Origin: Nicotiana tabacum
Lineage: Eukaryota; Streptophyta; Magnoliopsida; Solanales; Solanaceae
Length of the DNA: 64,000 nucleotides
Reading direction: 5' to 3'
NCBI RefSeq assembly: GCF_000715075.1
Contig: NC_134088.1
Span: 1,116,001 to 1,180,000, forward strand
The first letter of the stretch is position 1, and each line of letters opens with the position of its first letter. The notes beneath the pieces were generated by a model. It did no database searches. It was given only the letters and a program-made list of their open reading frames with translations, and was not told where the DNA came from. Shown in pieces: positions 9,711 through 22,586 of the stretch. The translations under genes were made by a program, and so were the position numbers.

Positions 9711-11839
9711 ATGTCCAATTATCATGTTGCTGTTCTAGCATTCCCTTTTGCAACACATGCTGGCCTTTTACATGGACTTGTCCAAAGGCTAGCAAATACA
9801 TTACCTAATGTAACATTCACATTTTTCAACACCTCCAAATCAAATTCTTTAATTTTCTCCAATCAAACCGACCCACATTGTACTAATCTTAAGCCCTTCG
9901 ATATCTCCGATGGCGTACCCGAGGGATACGCGATCGGAGAAGGAGGAATCGAGGAGCTTATAGGGTTATTTTTTAAATCCGCGAAAAATAATTTTCAGAA
10001 TGCTATATCAGCTGCTGAGGATGAAACGGGAAAAAAAATTACGTGCGTTTTCGCGGATGCGTTTATATGGTTTTCCGGTGAGATTGCGGAGGAATTAGGC
10101 GTTGATTGGATTCCTGTTTGGACTTCTGCGGCAGGATCACTGTCTGTTCATATTTACACTGATTTTATTAGAGAAAATGTTGGGGTTCAAGGTATTTTTT
10201 CTTTTTGTTGTTGTAGTAAATAAATGAATATATTAATAAAAAGTAAATAATAAATTATGGAGAAAAAATATAGAAACATGTTATTGATTTGACTTTAATC
10301 TTTTCATGTAAATACTAAACTTTGGATCAGTGGTTATTTAAAATTGTATCTAAAGATTTGGACAAATGAAGAAAAAAGATTAGGTGAAGAAAATACTTAA
10401 CGAGGAGAAACATATAGAGTCGCTTTTGTTATGATGGAGAGATAAGTACTTCTTCATCCTTAACTAAAAGTCCCGGTTTCGATCTGTAGGTATATATTTC
10501 CGTTTGTTATGAAGCACTTTACCCCTATTGGACTTTTTGGTGCATATTCGGATTTAATCGATCTCTAATGTGCGTACTGGACACTCAGATGGAAAATCAA
10601 AAAAACTTAAATTCTCTCCTATTATTTATAATATGACCTTTCCTATAGATTTCAATGGTGAGTAGTTTCATTACTGTAAGAATTTTAAATAGTTTTAGCA
10701 TAGTGAAGAATGGTGAACATCTAACGTAAGGATTAGATCGACACGAGAAGTATTACATAATGATTATTGTAAGAGAAACTTATATGAGACTGAGACATAA
10801 TTATCGTTAAAGAATAGTGAACATCTAATGTATGGATTAGATCGACGCGAAAAGTATTACATGATGATTATTGCAAGAGAAACTTGTATGAGATTGAGAC
10901 ATAATTATCGTTGTTGTAGTCGTTTATTTATTAATTAAGTGTTGCATTTAATGTATAACAGGAATTGCTGGACGTGAAGATGAAATGTTAACATTCATTC
11001 CTGGATTTTCTGAATTAAGGCTTGGTGATTTGCCTAGTGGAGTTATATTTGGAGATTTAAAATCACCATTTTCTAAAATGCTTCACAAAATGGGCAAAAC
11101 CATAACAAAAGCCAATGCCTTACCAATAAATTCCTTTGAAGAATTAGACCCTCCAATTGTTGAAAATCTCAAGTCCAAATTCAATAATTTTCTTAATGTT
11201 GGTCCTTTTAACTTAACCTCCCCACCACCCTCAGCAAATATTATAGACAAAAATGGTTGTATTGAATGGCTAGATAATCAAGAACCAAATTCTGTGGCTT
11301 ATATTGGATTTGGCACAGTTGCAACACCACCACCTAATGAGTTAAAATCTATGGCTGAAGCACTTGAAGAAAGTAAGACACCTTTTCTTTGGTCAATTAA
11401 AGATGATTTTATATCACATTTTCCAAAAGAATTTTTGGAAAATACAAGTGAGTATGGTAAAATTGTAACATGGGCCCCACAAGTACAAGTTCTTGAACAT
11501 AGTTCAATTGGGGTTTTTATAAATCATAGTGGATGGAATTCTGTGTTGGAAAGTATAGCTTCTGGTGTGCCAATAATTTGTAGGCCATTTTTTGGAGACC
11601 ATCATTTGAATTCTTGGATGGTTGAAAAAGTGTGGAAAATTGGAGTGAAAATTGAAGGTGGGGTTTTTACTAAAAGTGGTACAATGGTTGCACTTGACTT
11701 GGTTTTATCAAAAAATAGAGAGAAATTGAAGCAACAAATTGGTATATATAAAGATCTTGCTCTCAAGGCTGTTGGACCAAGTGGGAGTTCAACTGAAAAT
11801 TTCAAGAAATTGGTTGAGATTATCACCTCTAGCAATTGA
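9711..11839 (+). CDS. F3GalT: Flavonol 3-O-glycosyltransferase, UGT78 type, probable galactosyltransferase
   Basis: Exon 1 is 9711-10191 and exon 2 is 10962-11839 (GT/AG intron of 770 bp, phase 1), giving 452 residues, normal for UGT78 enzymes. I chose the ATG at 9711 ([13 protein letters not shown]) over an in-frame ATG at 9603 because the family begins about 15 residues before the catalytic His. The catalytic pair is visible as His16 (FATHAG) and Asp116 (FADAF). The 44-residue sugar-donor (PSPG) box runs from Trp331 (WAPQVQVL) to His374 (PFFGDH). The last residue of this box is usually Gln in glucosyltransferases and His in several galactosyltransferases, so UDP-galactose is the likely donor. 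The enzyme is cytosolic and would form flavonol 3-O-galactosides. It strongly resembles the Petunia pollen flavonol 3-O-galactosyltransferase as I remember it. The family assignment is firm; sugar specificity is inferred. Confidence 0.88.
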
Positions 11840-12782
11840 AATTATCCCCTTGAAAGGAAATTCAATGATTTATTACTATGTGTTTGTAATAAATTAATTC
11901 CATTTTAGTTTTTCATTTATTATCTTTAATGGATCATCAATACTAATCCGTGTGACATCATTTTCCTTTCTTTGGAATCCCTGACCTTCTAATCATACGA
12001 CAACTCGCTTATATTTCCATTTCATTCGGGACATAGAGCATATCCCCCTCCCAACGTTCCCCTAGCGGGGGAATTATCAATAGCGATTGGTGCATGCCTA
12101 CCATCTCTTCTCACAAATGATTTTTCATCCCATCTTTGAAAGTTTTGCAATATACATTGCCCAAGAAGAGTTGTTTGGGTGCACCCATACATTGATAGTC
12201 GGATCAAATGAAGGTCAAAGGACCATTTGATTCACGCTTCTAGTCTTGGAAATGAGTTCTTCAACTCCCCTAGCTGTATTAGCAGTCTTAGCACTTTACC
12301 GTTGGTTCCAGACTCTCCTTCATTGCCTTGCCTCATTGCTTCAAATACTTGTGTACAAAGCTATGCTTGATTTCCATGAGTTTTCTTACTTTTGTTTGTA
12401 AACAACATATATGGACTAACTATTGCCAATAATTTTTTTTGTTTTTTTCTTTTTATTTTACAAATGTAGATCTTCAAAAGGACCCTGTTTGGGATGTGGA
12501 AATTGGAATGTATGAGTCAAAAGAGGAGAGAAAATAATGAGATAAAGCAGAGAAAGTGGCCTAGCCACTGCCTAAACCTTTTTGGTTTTAATAAATTAAT
12601 ATAAAGTATACATTTATGGTATTTTTGGTCAACCATATTTGATTCCAAACTTTAAAATATATTCTTATTTGAGCCACATTCACAGGGTTCAAGTTGATAT
12701 AAGAATATGTCTCCAAATCTTTGTATATATTAACAAATGTGCCTCTCCAGTTGTGGAATCCGTAAGGAATACACTTTAAGAG
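11840..12782. other. Intergenic downstream of the glycosyltransferase
   Basis: The 3' flank of the gene is followed by unrecognised sequence. The stretch 12000-12240 is less AT-rich than its surroundings and holds a 61-codon minus-strand frame without a recognisable motif. Confidence 0.4.
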
Positions 12783-13072
12783 CCCGTTTGGACATAAGAA
12801 TTTTTTTTATTTTTTCTAAAAAAGTTTTACTTTTTTCGCAATCGGTGCTTGGTCGTAAAATTTTTATTTTTCACTTGAAAATGTATTTTAAGAAAAACTC
12901 CAAAAATCTATTTTTCAAAATTTTTACTCAAATCACTCACAAAACTTCAAAAATAACCCAAAATTATATTTATGTCCAAACACAACTCTAAATTTTAAAT
13001 ATCATTCTCACTTAAAAAAAAATTTCACCCTGTTTTGGAATTTTACAATTTTTATGTCCAAACACCCACTAA
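12783..13072. repeat. MITE-like repeat with TTTGGACATAA inverted ends
   Basis: The left end GCCCGTTTGGACATAAGAAT faces a right end TTTTTATGTCCAAACACCCA, an inverted repeat around AT-rich sequence. A second copy lies at 54689-54963. I could not settle the target duplication. Confidence 0.6.
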
Positions 13073-14823
13073 AAATACTTGAATATATTATAGGCAGTTA
13101 CATATATTTATCTTTTAGGGTATCTGATATTATAAAAATTATTTTAAACTATTAGTGAATAGAAGTTAAACCGGAATAAGAAGTGTCAATAAAAAAGATT
13201 TTAACATTTATACAAACGGTGTAGAAATATTTTTTTTTTGCCTATCGAGTCACCCAAAAACTGCTACATCTAACTGTATATAACAAGTGGAATTAGTACA
13301 TGAAAAATAAGGAAGAAAACTTATCACAACAAGTCAAATTACAAGATAATACAGACTCCTATATAACCACAAAAATGTGTATGCCGTGTTTTACATAAAC
13401 TTCAAAAGTTTTCTTTATATAATTTTGTGACCAATTAAATACCGCCACATAAATTATGACAGAGAGAGTAATTCTTCCCATGTGGTGAGATATTCCCGGA
13501 TATTCCATGTGATAGAATATCTTATGAGATTAGCTATTCCGCCTTTTATATGGGATAGCTACTCCCGCCATTTTAGTTAATCTCAAACTTTTTTTCCATA
13601 ATTATTATTCTTATACCATGTACCAAACGAAAAGGAGCCGTTTGATAGGATGTATTAGATAAAATAATGCATGTATTAGCTTTGTGTATTAATAATATCT
13701 TATTTAGTACACTTTTTGAACCTATGTATTAGTTATGCAAGCATTCGTTATACACCTGATTTGATATTATCATATGCATAACTAATGCATAGAAAACTAT
13801 GGTATTAACAATGTAATAGGTTTTAATGCACGCATTAGTTTAGTTAAAGACAAAATTGCCTTTCAGAATTTATGTTTGATTAAAATATGCTATTATATTT
13901 TCCCGCTATTTATATCTATACTCCGTTAATTTCTTCATTGTAAATTTATAAATCTGTAATCTGTTACTATGTATTAGAATGCACTTGTAATAAACTCATT
14001 TTCCCTTTATTTTTTTAATTGAGACTTTCTTTACCTAATAATCTAAGAAAGTGAGAAATAAAATTATATCCTTAGTAGAAAATAAATATTTAGCATATTT
14101 TTTTTTATAAATAAATATTTAGTTCTATACTACAACATAGGTAGACAAATCAAATAATTTTTTAAAACCTTTTTCATATAAAAATATTCCTCAACAAATA
14201 TTTTTTTTAAGAGATAAAGTGATGGTCCGGTTATGAGGGTATTTTTATAAACAAAAAATTCTTTTAGAAATTATGCAATGCTTTAATATATCAAACCAAA
14301 TAATGGATAAGAAATGTGTCACAATAACTAATGCTAGCATAACTAATACCAGGGCAGACTAAATTATTCCTGGTTTATAATCTCAAGACTAATTTATACC
14401 ACATGAGAGGTGCGATAAAATAATCCCAATTTTGACGGGATAAGGTGAGATAAAATGTGATATTCTGAATTAAGTCTGGGATTAAATTTCTACCGTGTTT
14501 GGTTGATAGTATAAATTTATCCTTATCCTAGAATAAACTTACACCACCAACCAAATATCGTATAAATTTAATCTCACATCTTATCAACTAATCAAATAAT
14601 AAGTGTGTAAGTTAAGGCTAACCCTTGGGTTGTTTCATTTAATTTCTTTTAAAATCTTGATGTTCCAAGACATGCACAATGGACAAGATCTTCTTTTGCT
14701 TTTTGATTCCCCTTCCCATTTTGTATTAGAATAATTTAATGGACAAAGATTTGTTTCTTGGACCATGACTACCATTACACTGTGCACATATTTGCTTTGA
14801 GGAGGGAAGTTTTGAGATAGAAA
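13073..14823. other. Intergenic, AT-rich, probably old MITE remnants
   Basis: The repeated words TGTATTAG and CTAATAC appear around 13640-13800 and 14320-14350, suggesting a decayed MITE. The stretch 14360-14590 has similar words (TTTATCC, GGATAA). There is no gene. The promoter of MATE1 must lie at the right end, but I see no confident TATA box. Confidence 0.4.
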
Positions 14824-17800
14824 ATGGATACACAAAATCTTGAGTGCCCATTGATTGTAGAAACTGTAAAGGAAGAGTGTAAGAAGAGGAGAAGAAATGA
14901 TGAAATATTGGTAGAAGTGAAGAAGCTGTTGGTATTAGCAGGGCCTCTTATGTCAGTCAATTTTTCACTATTTGCCTTACAGGTTATATCTGTAATGTTT
15001 GTGGGACATCTTGGAGAGTTAGCTCTTTCTGGTGCTTCTATGGCTACTTCCTTTGCCTCTGTCACTGGTCTCAGCTTGTTGGTGAGTCTTGATTTTTTAT
15101 TTTTTTTCCTTTAGTGTTGTCAAGAATTTCTTGGATACTATTTGTGCATTGATTCATCTTATATCCAATGGTAGTGTGCAAATGAAAGTTTTACACAAGT
15201 AGTACAATTTAACCTGTGTTATAAGAGTGTAAATATCTTTTATAATGTTTGTCTGGCGGTTCCTTTTAAGTCGATGGTCTATCGGAAACAGCCTCTCTAT
15301 CCTCACAACGTAGGAGTAAGTTCTGGTACACACAACCCTCCCCAGATCCCACTTGTAGAATTACACTGGGTTTGTTGTTGTTGTTGTTGTTGTTGTTGTT
15401 ATTGTTTTTATGGTGGAACCAAGAATTTTGTTAAGAAAATACTAGAATGGCATAATTGGCATTTTAACTAGTATCCGAAGTAACTTTTGAAACCCCTTTT
15501 ATCATTACACTAAAATATTTTCTTATGTCAAGAAGATTCAACAGTTTATATATAACCAAAGAATTCTATATTTACCCTATTTGCATCGTATAGTTTTTGA
15601 CGAAGGGCCCTTCCCTCTTACTAGCTTCACCCCTGATTGTTAGCGTCTAGAAATTAAACCCTTTTGTGTAGTCGAATAAAGTTCTGCAATAGTTCCTTAA
15701 TGTGATTCTATAGCATTAGACAAGTAGAGAACTAAGAAAAAAACAAAGGTCAAGAAATGGTCAAAATGTTTGATTTCCTTAATGCTCGAAGTGCTTGAAG
15801 AAGTACCTGTTTCACTAGTTAAAGCTCATGATTACTATATTATCTGTTATTAGATGGTTGTTTGATAAATGCTACATGGACTTTTCATTTACCTTAATGT
15901 ACTCCGTCGAACAAGGTTAGTGAGAGCACTTTGTAGATCCTTCAAAATACATTAAAAAGTGAATGTTCTTGCACGAGATGCCTTTTTTTCTTTAATAATA
16001 GTTGTTTCTGTGTCAATTTGCACGTACCTCGACTAATCAACATAGCAGACTGCTACAGTCTGCAAACATGTGTTAAGAGATCCTGCCTGCCAAATATGGG
16101 CTAACACTGAGTGTTGTAGATAGTATTCAAACCTGGAATATCCATGTTGTCACTCCTACGTGTCTACCCCCGAGCCATCCCCTTGGAGACATGTAGGATA
16201 GATTTTTGATTTACTAGAAACTTTACGTGCACCCGCGCCTGATACATATGTTACCATTTTTCATGTGGGATAGGTTTTGATTTGTTATTGGAGTTAATAA
16301 AAGTTACCTCTGTAGTTTTTGGTTCCAACTTAAAGGGTGGTTTTATCATCTCTACATTTCAAACTGTATCTTGCTGGCAGATGGGAATGGCAAATGCATT
16401 GGACACTTTATGTGGGCAATCATATGGCGCAAAGCAGTATCATATGCTTGGTATCCATATGCAAAGGGCAATGTTTGTCCTATTACTGGCCAGTGTTCCG
16501 CTTGCCTGCATTTGGAGTAATGCAGAACACATTCTTGTATTATTGGGACAAGATCCGGAAATAGCAGCTGAAGCAGGAAGTTATGCGCGATATATGATTC
16601 CAACGATCTTTGCCTATGGATTTCTCCAGTGTCAAATCAGATTTCTACAAGCCCAAAACATAGTGCTACCGATGATGTTCAGTACTGGAATAACAACTTT
16701 GCTGCATTTATTCAGTTGTTGGATTCTGGTATTTAAATCTGGCCTAGGCAACAAAGGTGCTGCTCTGGCTAATGCGATATCCTACTGGATTAATTTCTTG
16801 TTGCTAGCTGTATATGTCAGAATATCCCCGTCCTGCAAAAGCACGTGGACCGGATTATCAAACGAGGCATTTCAAGATACTTGGCAATATATAAGACTTG
16901 CTATTCCTTCAGCTGCTATGTTCTGGTAGTATTCTTAGTCTATGTATACACATTTAGTAGCAGCAGATGTAATATATAATCAACGGGTTCAACTGAAACC
17001 AGCACTTTTGCAAGTATAGATATAAAGTTTGATTTCATCAAATTTAAATCTTTGATCCGTCTTTGATATTCACCGTTTACAAAATGATCAAATGAATTAA
17101 AACATTTTACTTCTACTGACACAGCTTAGAGATTTGGTCTTACGAAATAATGGTTCTGTTGTCTGGACTTCTTCCAAATCCGAAGCTAGAGACGTCAGTT
17201 CTTTCCATCAGGTTGAACTTCACAAACATGCTAATATTATTCTGAAATCTTATTTCATCAATAAGTTAATAATTTTTGAGATATTTCAGTCTTAATACAT
17301 GTTGGATGGTGTATATGATACCTCTAGGACTAAGTGGTGCCACGAGGTGAGTCGCTAACATCTTTAAACCTCGTTCAGATACATTTTCCTTCATATACAT
17401 GCTTCTTCACTAGTTTGTACACGCTGTGTTTTTCCTCAGCGTAAGAGTTTCGAATGAACTAGGCGCTGGACGACCTCAAGCAGCTCGTTTAGCAGCTTGC
17501 ACTGCGGTATTCTTGGTTGCTACAGAAGGCATTGTTGCAGCAATAATTTTGATTTCGGTTCGTAAACTGTGGGGCTATTGTTATAGCACTGAGGAAGAAG
17601 TAGTGGGATATGTAGCAGAAATGCTAATCTTGATAGCAGGATCCCACTTCTTAGATGGTATTCAGTCTGTACTTTCAGGTTTGTCCAAACTTTGAATACA
17701 AAGTTTTCCATTGCTATGTTTCTTGGTTTGTTAAAGAAACTTTAGGCCATATCAGATATTAGACAAATCGAAATTGAGAAGCAGTTTTTCAGTTACTCCG

Positions 17801-18647
17801 CTTAGATATAAGAGGCGGATCCATGATTTAAATTTGATGGATTCAACCTTTAGAATTCTTACTGTCGAACCTATTATACTTCTGAGGTTATGGTTAATTA
17901 TCTTTTGAAATTTTAGTGATTTTTCACATGTAGATCTATTACGCGTTGAAAATGCTGAGTTCAGTTGAACCATGAACCAGTCGAGTATATGCTATATCCG
18001 CCTATTATATGCTACATCCGCCACTGTTAGACATATAGACAATATTACTTCAATATATTCCTAAGATGCTAGTATCTCTTTGAAGGACAAAATTCAGTAA
18101 AATGACTAGATGAGCTTATCGCGTACCAAAATTCAGGTACTGCAAGAGGATGTGGCTGGCAAAATATAGGGGCAGCAGTTAACTTAGGAGCTTATTACCT
18201 TTTCGGAATACCTGCTGGTGTTGTATTAGCTTTTGTCTACCATTTTGGTGGAAAGGTATTCCCTCAAGCTTCTCATTTCTTGGTATTTCTGGCTTTGGAA
18301 CTAGTCGAAAAACTTATGATATGGTTTTTTCAGGGACTTTGGTTGGGAATCAATCTTGCCGTCTTTGCACAAGCTCTACTTCTTTTAATAGTTACTCTGT
18401 GCACAAATTGGGAAAAAGAGGTAAATTTGTGTTTTCATATGACCCTCAGGCAACTTTGTTAAGATTCTTTGAATCCTGTTACAGGTTAAAGATTAAGCTG
18501 TTAGAGAGATCACATTTGTTATTATTTCAACATAGATCACCAATTTTTTATTTCCTTGAGTTGTATGAAATATAGTAATAATGCAAGTCTTCTATGAGTT
18601 TGTAGGCAAAGAAGGCAGTTGATAGGGTGACTCCAGAGCTAACATAG
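14824..18647 (+). CDS. MATE1: MATE/DTX efflux transporter, eight exons
   Basis: Exons: 14824-15081, 16381-16925, 17125-17211, 17290-17346, 17440-17678, 18137-18255, 18334-18420, 18606-18647. All introns are GT/AG and the phases agree, giving 477 residues, normal for plant MATE (DETOXIFICATION) proteins. Exon 1 encodes a charged cytosolic start and the first helices ([24 protein letters not shown]). Exon 2 begins with the conserved CGQSYGAK loop and IRFLQAQ. Exon 3 has [15 protein letters not shown], exon 5 [17 protein letters not shown], exon 6 GTARGCGW and [13 protein letters not shown] proteins use a proton or sodium gradient to export organic compounds across the plasma or vacuolar membrane. 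Plant substrates include alkaloids and flavonoids; the substrate here cannot be read from sequence. Intron 1 carries two SINEs and intron 5 a hAT MITE. No coding defect seen. Confidence 0.9.
15272..15410 (+). repeat. TS-like SINE in MATE1 intron 1
   Basis: The body reads GGTCTATCGGAAACAGCCTC, then CTCCCCAGATCCCACTTG and ACACTGGGT, followed by about eight TTG repeats. This TTG-tailed consensus recurs through the window and resembles the tobacco TS family. Confidence 0.75.
16010..16200 (-). repeat. tRNA-derived SINE-like repeat in MATE1 intron 1
   Basis: It contains CACGTACCTCGACTAATCAA, then a degraded reversed B-box-like stretch (TTCAAACCTGG). A clearly related copy lies at the same relative position in MATE2 intron 1 (about 42140-42345), so the insertion predates the duplication. 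Confidence 0.55.
17810..18026. mobile_element. hAT-type MITE in MATE1 intron 5
   Basis: The left end is AAGAGGCGGATCC and the right end ATCCGCCACTG. The 8-bp flanks are TTAGATAT (17802-17809) and TTAGACAT (18027-18034), one mismatch. Length 217 bp. Confidence 0.8.
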
Positions 18648-18762
18648 AAGAAAATGCAGAATGACATTTGACATGTAGAGGAAGAGTTAACATCCAAACA
18701 ATATGGCAAGATTCTCACAAGTTCATCTAACTTTTCTTGGTATACATGATTTTTTTTTGTAG

Positions 18763-18785
18763 TGTGTGTGTGGGGGGGGGGGGGG
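18763..18785. repeat. (GT)n-(G)n simple repeat
   Basis: A short GT run passes straight into a run of about 13 G, about 120 bp after the MATE1 stop codon. Confidence 0.9.
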
Positions 18786-18984
18786 ATGGGAAGGACTAAT
18801 TTGATATTGGAAAATCCATCAGACAGGATACCAATTTAAAAGAGTTTTTCTTTTTCTTTTGATATTTGAAGCTTATGTAATTGTCTTGAATTCATTGTTC
18901 AATAATATAATCAACCAAATGTTCAAAGATTTATGTGTTACTCATCATTGCTCACGCTAGGTTAAAACTTAAAACAAATTAAGG

Positions 18985-19446
18985 GAAAATGCATAAGTAT
19001 CCCCTTACCTAATACTGAAGTTCCAACTACACACCTCATTTTTGCGGGGATCCTATCACCCGCTGAACTTTTTTAAAACGGAATAAATATCACCCTGAAA
19101 CTAGATAACCAAATTTTTGGCAGGCAGTATGATACATGCACTGCCATGTGTTTATTTCGTAATTTTTGAAAAAATTTCTCATGGTTTTAGCTGGAAAAGA
19201 AGAGAAGAAAAATGAAGAGAGTGATTTTTTTTTAACTATAACAGAAAATTACAAAAATAATATTTTGTCACTTTTTTGTGTCTCACTCTCCCAAAGAGAG
19301 TGGAACACAATCTCTTGGGCTACCTCAAACTTTAGGGGGTTAATAATTCTACTATTATATAGTTCAGAGGGGTGATAGGACCCTCACAAAGATAAGGTGT
19401 GTAGTTAGAACTTTGATCGGTACAGGGAAGTACTTATGCTTTTTCC
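18985..19446. repeat. Foldback-type repeat with arms of about 77 bp
   Basis: The left arm (about 18991-19068, starting GCATAAGTATCCCC and including AACTACACACCT and ATCCTATCACCC) is the reverse complement of the right arm (about 19362-19440), with some mismatches. The pair would form a long hairpin. No coding capacity. A decayed related sequence continues at 19500-19620. Confidence 0.7.
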
Positions 19447-19634
19447 CAACAAATAAATATAAAGTCGAAATTTATGTCATTTTTGGCCAAGCCTATTTGA
19501 CTCCACTTTCAACTATATTTTGGGATAAGACACTATTAATCCAGAACTATCCTCGAAGTTGCTACAAAATACCTTATTTTTGCGGGGGTTGTATTATTCC
19601 CCTAAACTTTTTTCTATAATTCTTTGCATCGTTA

Positions 19635-19906
19635 TGTTGAGAAGTGATTCAAAAATGTTTGACCAAGTCTTTAGGATTTTATTAGTTGGTTTCCTTTATT
19701 TAAGTAAGTTTAGATATTCATTAGCTTTAGTGGATAAGTGGATTAGTGGAGCTAGATTTTAGTATTTTCAGTTTCTTGGTAAGCCTATTTATAGGCAGTT
19801 ATTTTACATTTCGTTGCATCAGAAATACAAGAATTACAGTAGCTTTTCATCTTTTTTGCTCTATTTTTTGTTTACTTTCTCCTTATAATTCTTTTCTTAT
19901 CCAACA
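19635..19906 (+). repeat. 5' LTR of Copia-1
   Basis: It starts TGTTGAGAAGTG and ends TTATCCAACA, the terminal TG/CA form. A TATA-like CCTATTTATAGG lies near 19785-19796. Confidence 0.9.
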
Positions 19907-19910
19907 AATC

Positions 19911-19923
19911 TGGTATCGGAGCC
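19911..19923 (+). other. Primer-binding site of Copia-1
   Basis: TGGTATCGGAGCC, the initiator-Met tRNA complement usual in Copia elements with one change (A to G), four bases after the 5' LTR. Confidence 0.8.
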
Positions 19924-19990
19924 CGGTTCTTTTCAAAATTGGGTGAGTATTTGAGTGAAACTAGAGAGAAAGTGTGAGAGCAAAAGAAAA

Positions 19991-20850
19991 ATGGTCGTGA
20001 ATGGTATTTCATCATCTTCACAACCACTCATTCCAATTTTTACTGGTGAAAAGTATGAGTTTTGGAGTATCAAAATGAAAACTCTTTTCAAATCACAAGG
20101 AGTTTGGGAGCTGGTGGAAGTAGGGTTTGTGGATCAAGCAAGCTCTAACAAAGAGGTGAAAAAATTGAAAGAAATCAAAAAGAAGGATGCCAAAGCACTG
20201 TGTTTCATTCAACAAGCAGTCCATAACACAATCTTTTCAAGAATTGCAGCAGCAACTGCGTCTTCGCAGGCATGGAAGATTTTGGAGAAGGAATTTCAAG
20301 GTTCAGCTAAAGTAATTACAGTAAAATTGCAGACTTACCGTTGTAAATTTGTAACTCTTTTTTTGAAAAGTAATGAATCTGTTCAAACTTATTTGTCTAG
20401 AGTTTCTTCTCTTGTTAATCAAATAAAGTCTTATGGTGAAGACATATTTGAAGAAATTGTTGTTGCAAAAGTTTTAAGGAGTCTTACTCCAAAGTTTGAA
20501 CATGTTGTTATTGCGATTGAGGAATCTCATGACTTATCTGATTATTCTTTTGATGAACTAATGAGTTCTTTGCAAGCTCATGAAGAAAGGCTCCTAAGGT
20601 TACATGAAAAAAATGAAGAAAAGGCATTTCAGGTGAAGGGAGAGTCCGCCCATCAGAAAGATAAGTCAGAAAATTTTTCTAATCGTGGTCGTGGCAGGGG
20701 TGGTTTTCGAGAAGAGGTCGAGATAGAGGAGGATCAAATGAAGAGAAGCAAAATACGATATTTTTGTGCAATTACTGCAGAAAGCTAGGTCATAACGAAG
20801 CTTATTGTTGGCAAAAGCAAAAGGATGAAAATAACCAAGCAAGTTTCGCA
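19991..20850 (+). pseudogene. Copia-1 gag with CCHC zinc knuckle
   Basis: The likely start is the ATG at 19991 (MVVNGISSSSQ). The gag core follows (FTGEKYEFWSIKMKTL, FQGSAKVITVKLQ, DYSFDELMSSLQAHEER), then a basic Gly/Arg-rich stretch. The zinc knuckle CNYCRKLGHNEAYC is in another frame from 20764, so a frameshift lies between about 20730 and 20764. Confidence 0.8.
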
Positions 20851-20924
20851 GAAAAAAATGACGATGAGAGTAAGTTGTTTATGGCCTTTTATTGTGAAAA
20901 AGAAATTCTAACGATGTTTGGATT

Positions 20925-22586
20925 TTGGACAGTGGATGTTCCAATCATATGTTTGGAACAAGATCATTGTTCAAAGAACTTGATGAGTCCAAAAAATCAG
21001 ACGTGAGGCTAGGAGACAACAAGAAGATCCAAGTTGAAGGCAGAGGTACTGTTAGCACTAGAACCAGCCAAGGTAATGCTAAAATATTAGAAGATGTGAT
21101 ATTTGTTCCTAGTCTATCTCATAATTTGCCTAGCATTGGGCAGTTAATGGTTAGCGGATACTCGATTTCTTTTGATGATGGTTTTTGCACTATTAGAAGT
21201 AAGAAATCTGGACAAACCATTGCTACAGTTCCAATGACTAACAACAAAATATTTCCTTTAGAAGTTTCAATGGTCGAGAAATGTGCTATGGTTGCTAGTA
21301 GAGATAATGATACTAGACTGTGGCATTTGCGTTATGGACATTTAAATGTTAATGGACTGAAGTTATTGAGCCAAAAGGAAATGGTTTTTGGATTGCCAAA
21401 AGTTCAGAATCTTGATTTTTGTGAAAGTTGTGTTTATGGAAAACAAAGTAAAAATATTTTTCATATAGCAAGTCTTGGAGAGCTTCTATTTGTCTCGAGT
21501 TAGTACATGTTGACTTGTGCAGTCCTATGAGTATTAAGTCCTTAGGGGGGAAGTCGATACTTTTTGCTTTTTATTGATGATTATAGTCGTATGAGTTGGA
21601 TATATTTCTTGAAATTTAAATCTGAAACTTTTGAGAATTTCAAGAAATTTAAATCTTTTGTTGAGAAGCAAAGTGGATGTAGAATAAAATCTCTTCGGAC
21701 GGATAGAGGTGGTGAGTTTATGTCAAATGAATTCAGTTCCTTCTATGAGGAAAATGGAATACATAGAGAACTCACATCACCTTATACACCAGAGCAAAAT
21801 GGTGTAATCGAATGTAAGAAATGCACAATTGTCGAGATGGGCAGAAGCATGATGCAAGCTAGAGGTGTTTCAAAGTCCTTTTGGGCTGAAGTCGTTGCCA
21901 CTACTATCTATGTGCTGAATATTTCACCCACCAAGGCAGTTCTTAATCGAACACCATATGAAGTATGGAGAGGTAACAAGCCCAAGGTAAGCCACTTACG
22001 TATCTTTGGATGTGTAGCTTATGCTTTGGTGAATTCACAGGCTCGAGCAAGCTTGATGAAAAATCTGAAAAATATGTCATTGTTGGTTATAGCACACAAT
22101 CTAAAGCTTATAAGCTATATAATCCAGTGAGTGAAAAAAATTATAGTCAGTAGAAATGTTGTGTTTAATGAGGATGCAAGCTGGAACTTTAATTCTGGAA
22201 ATGAAAGTTCAAATATTCAATTGATGCCTACTAATGATGTTGTTGATCAAGAGCATGTAGCAGATCCTTCTTCATCATATCCATCAATTGTCTCATCAAT
22301 GGAACCATCAACTTCTCCAACATTGGAAGAACCTTCAGCTGAGCCAATTCCATTAAGAAGATCAACAAGGGATAGAAAACCAAATCCCAAATATGTTGAC
22401 AGTACATCATGTACTTTTGCTTTGCTTGTTTCAGATCCTATTTGCTTTGAAGATGCTGAAAAAGAGGATAAATGGTGCAAAGCTATGGAAGAGGAGTTGT
22501 TAGCTATTCAAGAAAATCAGACCTGGGACTTGGTTAATTTTCCAGAAGGAAAGAAAGCTATTGGTCTCAAATGGGTGTTTAACTAA
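20925..22586 (+). pseudogene. Copia-1 protease and integrase
   Basis: The protease motif MDSGCSNHMFG begins at 20925 and the gag-pre-integrase zinc segment (LWHLRYGHLN, then CESCVYGKQ) follows to 21503. A frame break near 21504-21564 precedes the integrase core with IDDYSRMSWIY, LRTDRGGEF and PEQNGVIE. The last motif usually reads NGVVERKNR and is altered here to IECKKC. Further breaks occur at 22130 and 22586. The segment before RT is rich in Pro and Ser. Confidence 0.8.

Noticed and set aside
12022..12207. Possible small gene or organellar insertion downstream of the UGT
   Set aside because: I recognise no family and see no matching organellar gene. It may be a chance frame.
16282..16380. 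N-terminal extension of MATE1 exon 2
   Set aside because: The open frame extends into intron 1, but the acceptor GGCAG at 16376-16380 and agreement with the other copies place the exon start at 16381.
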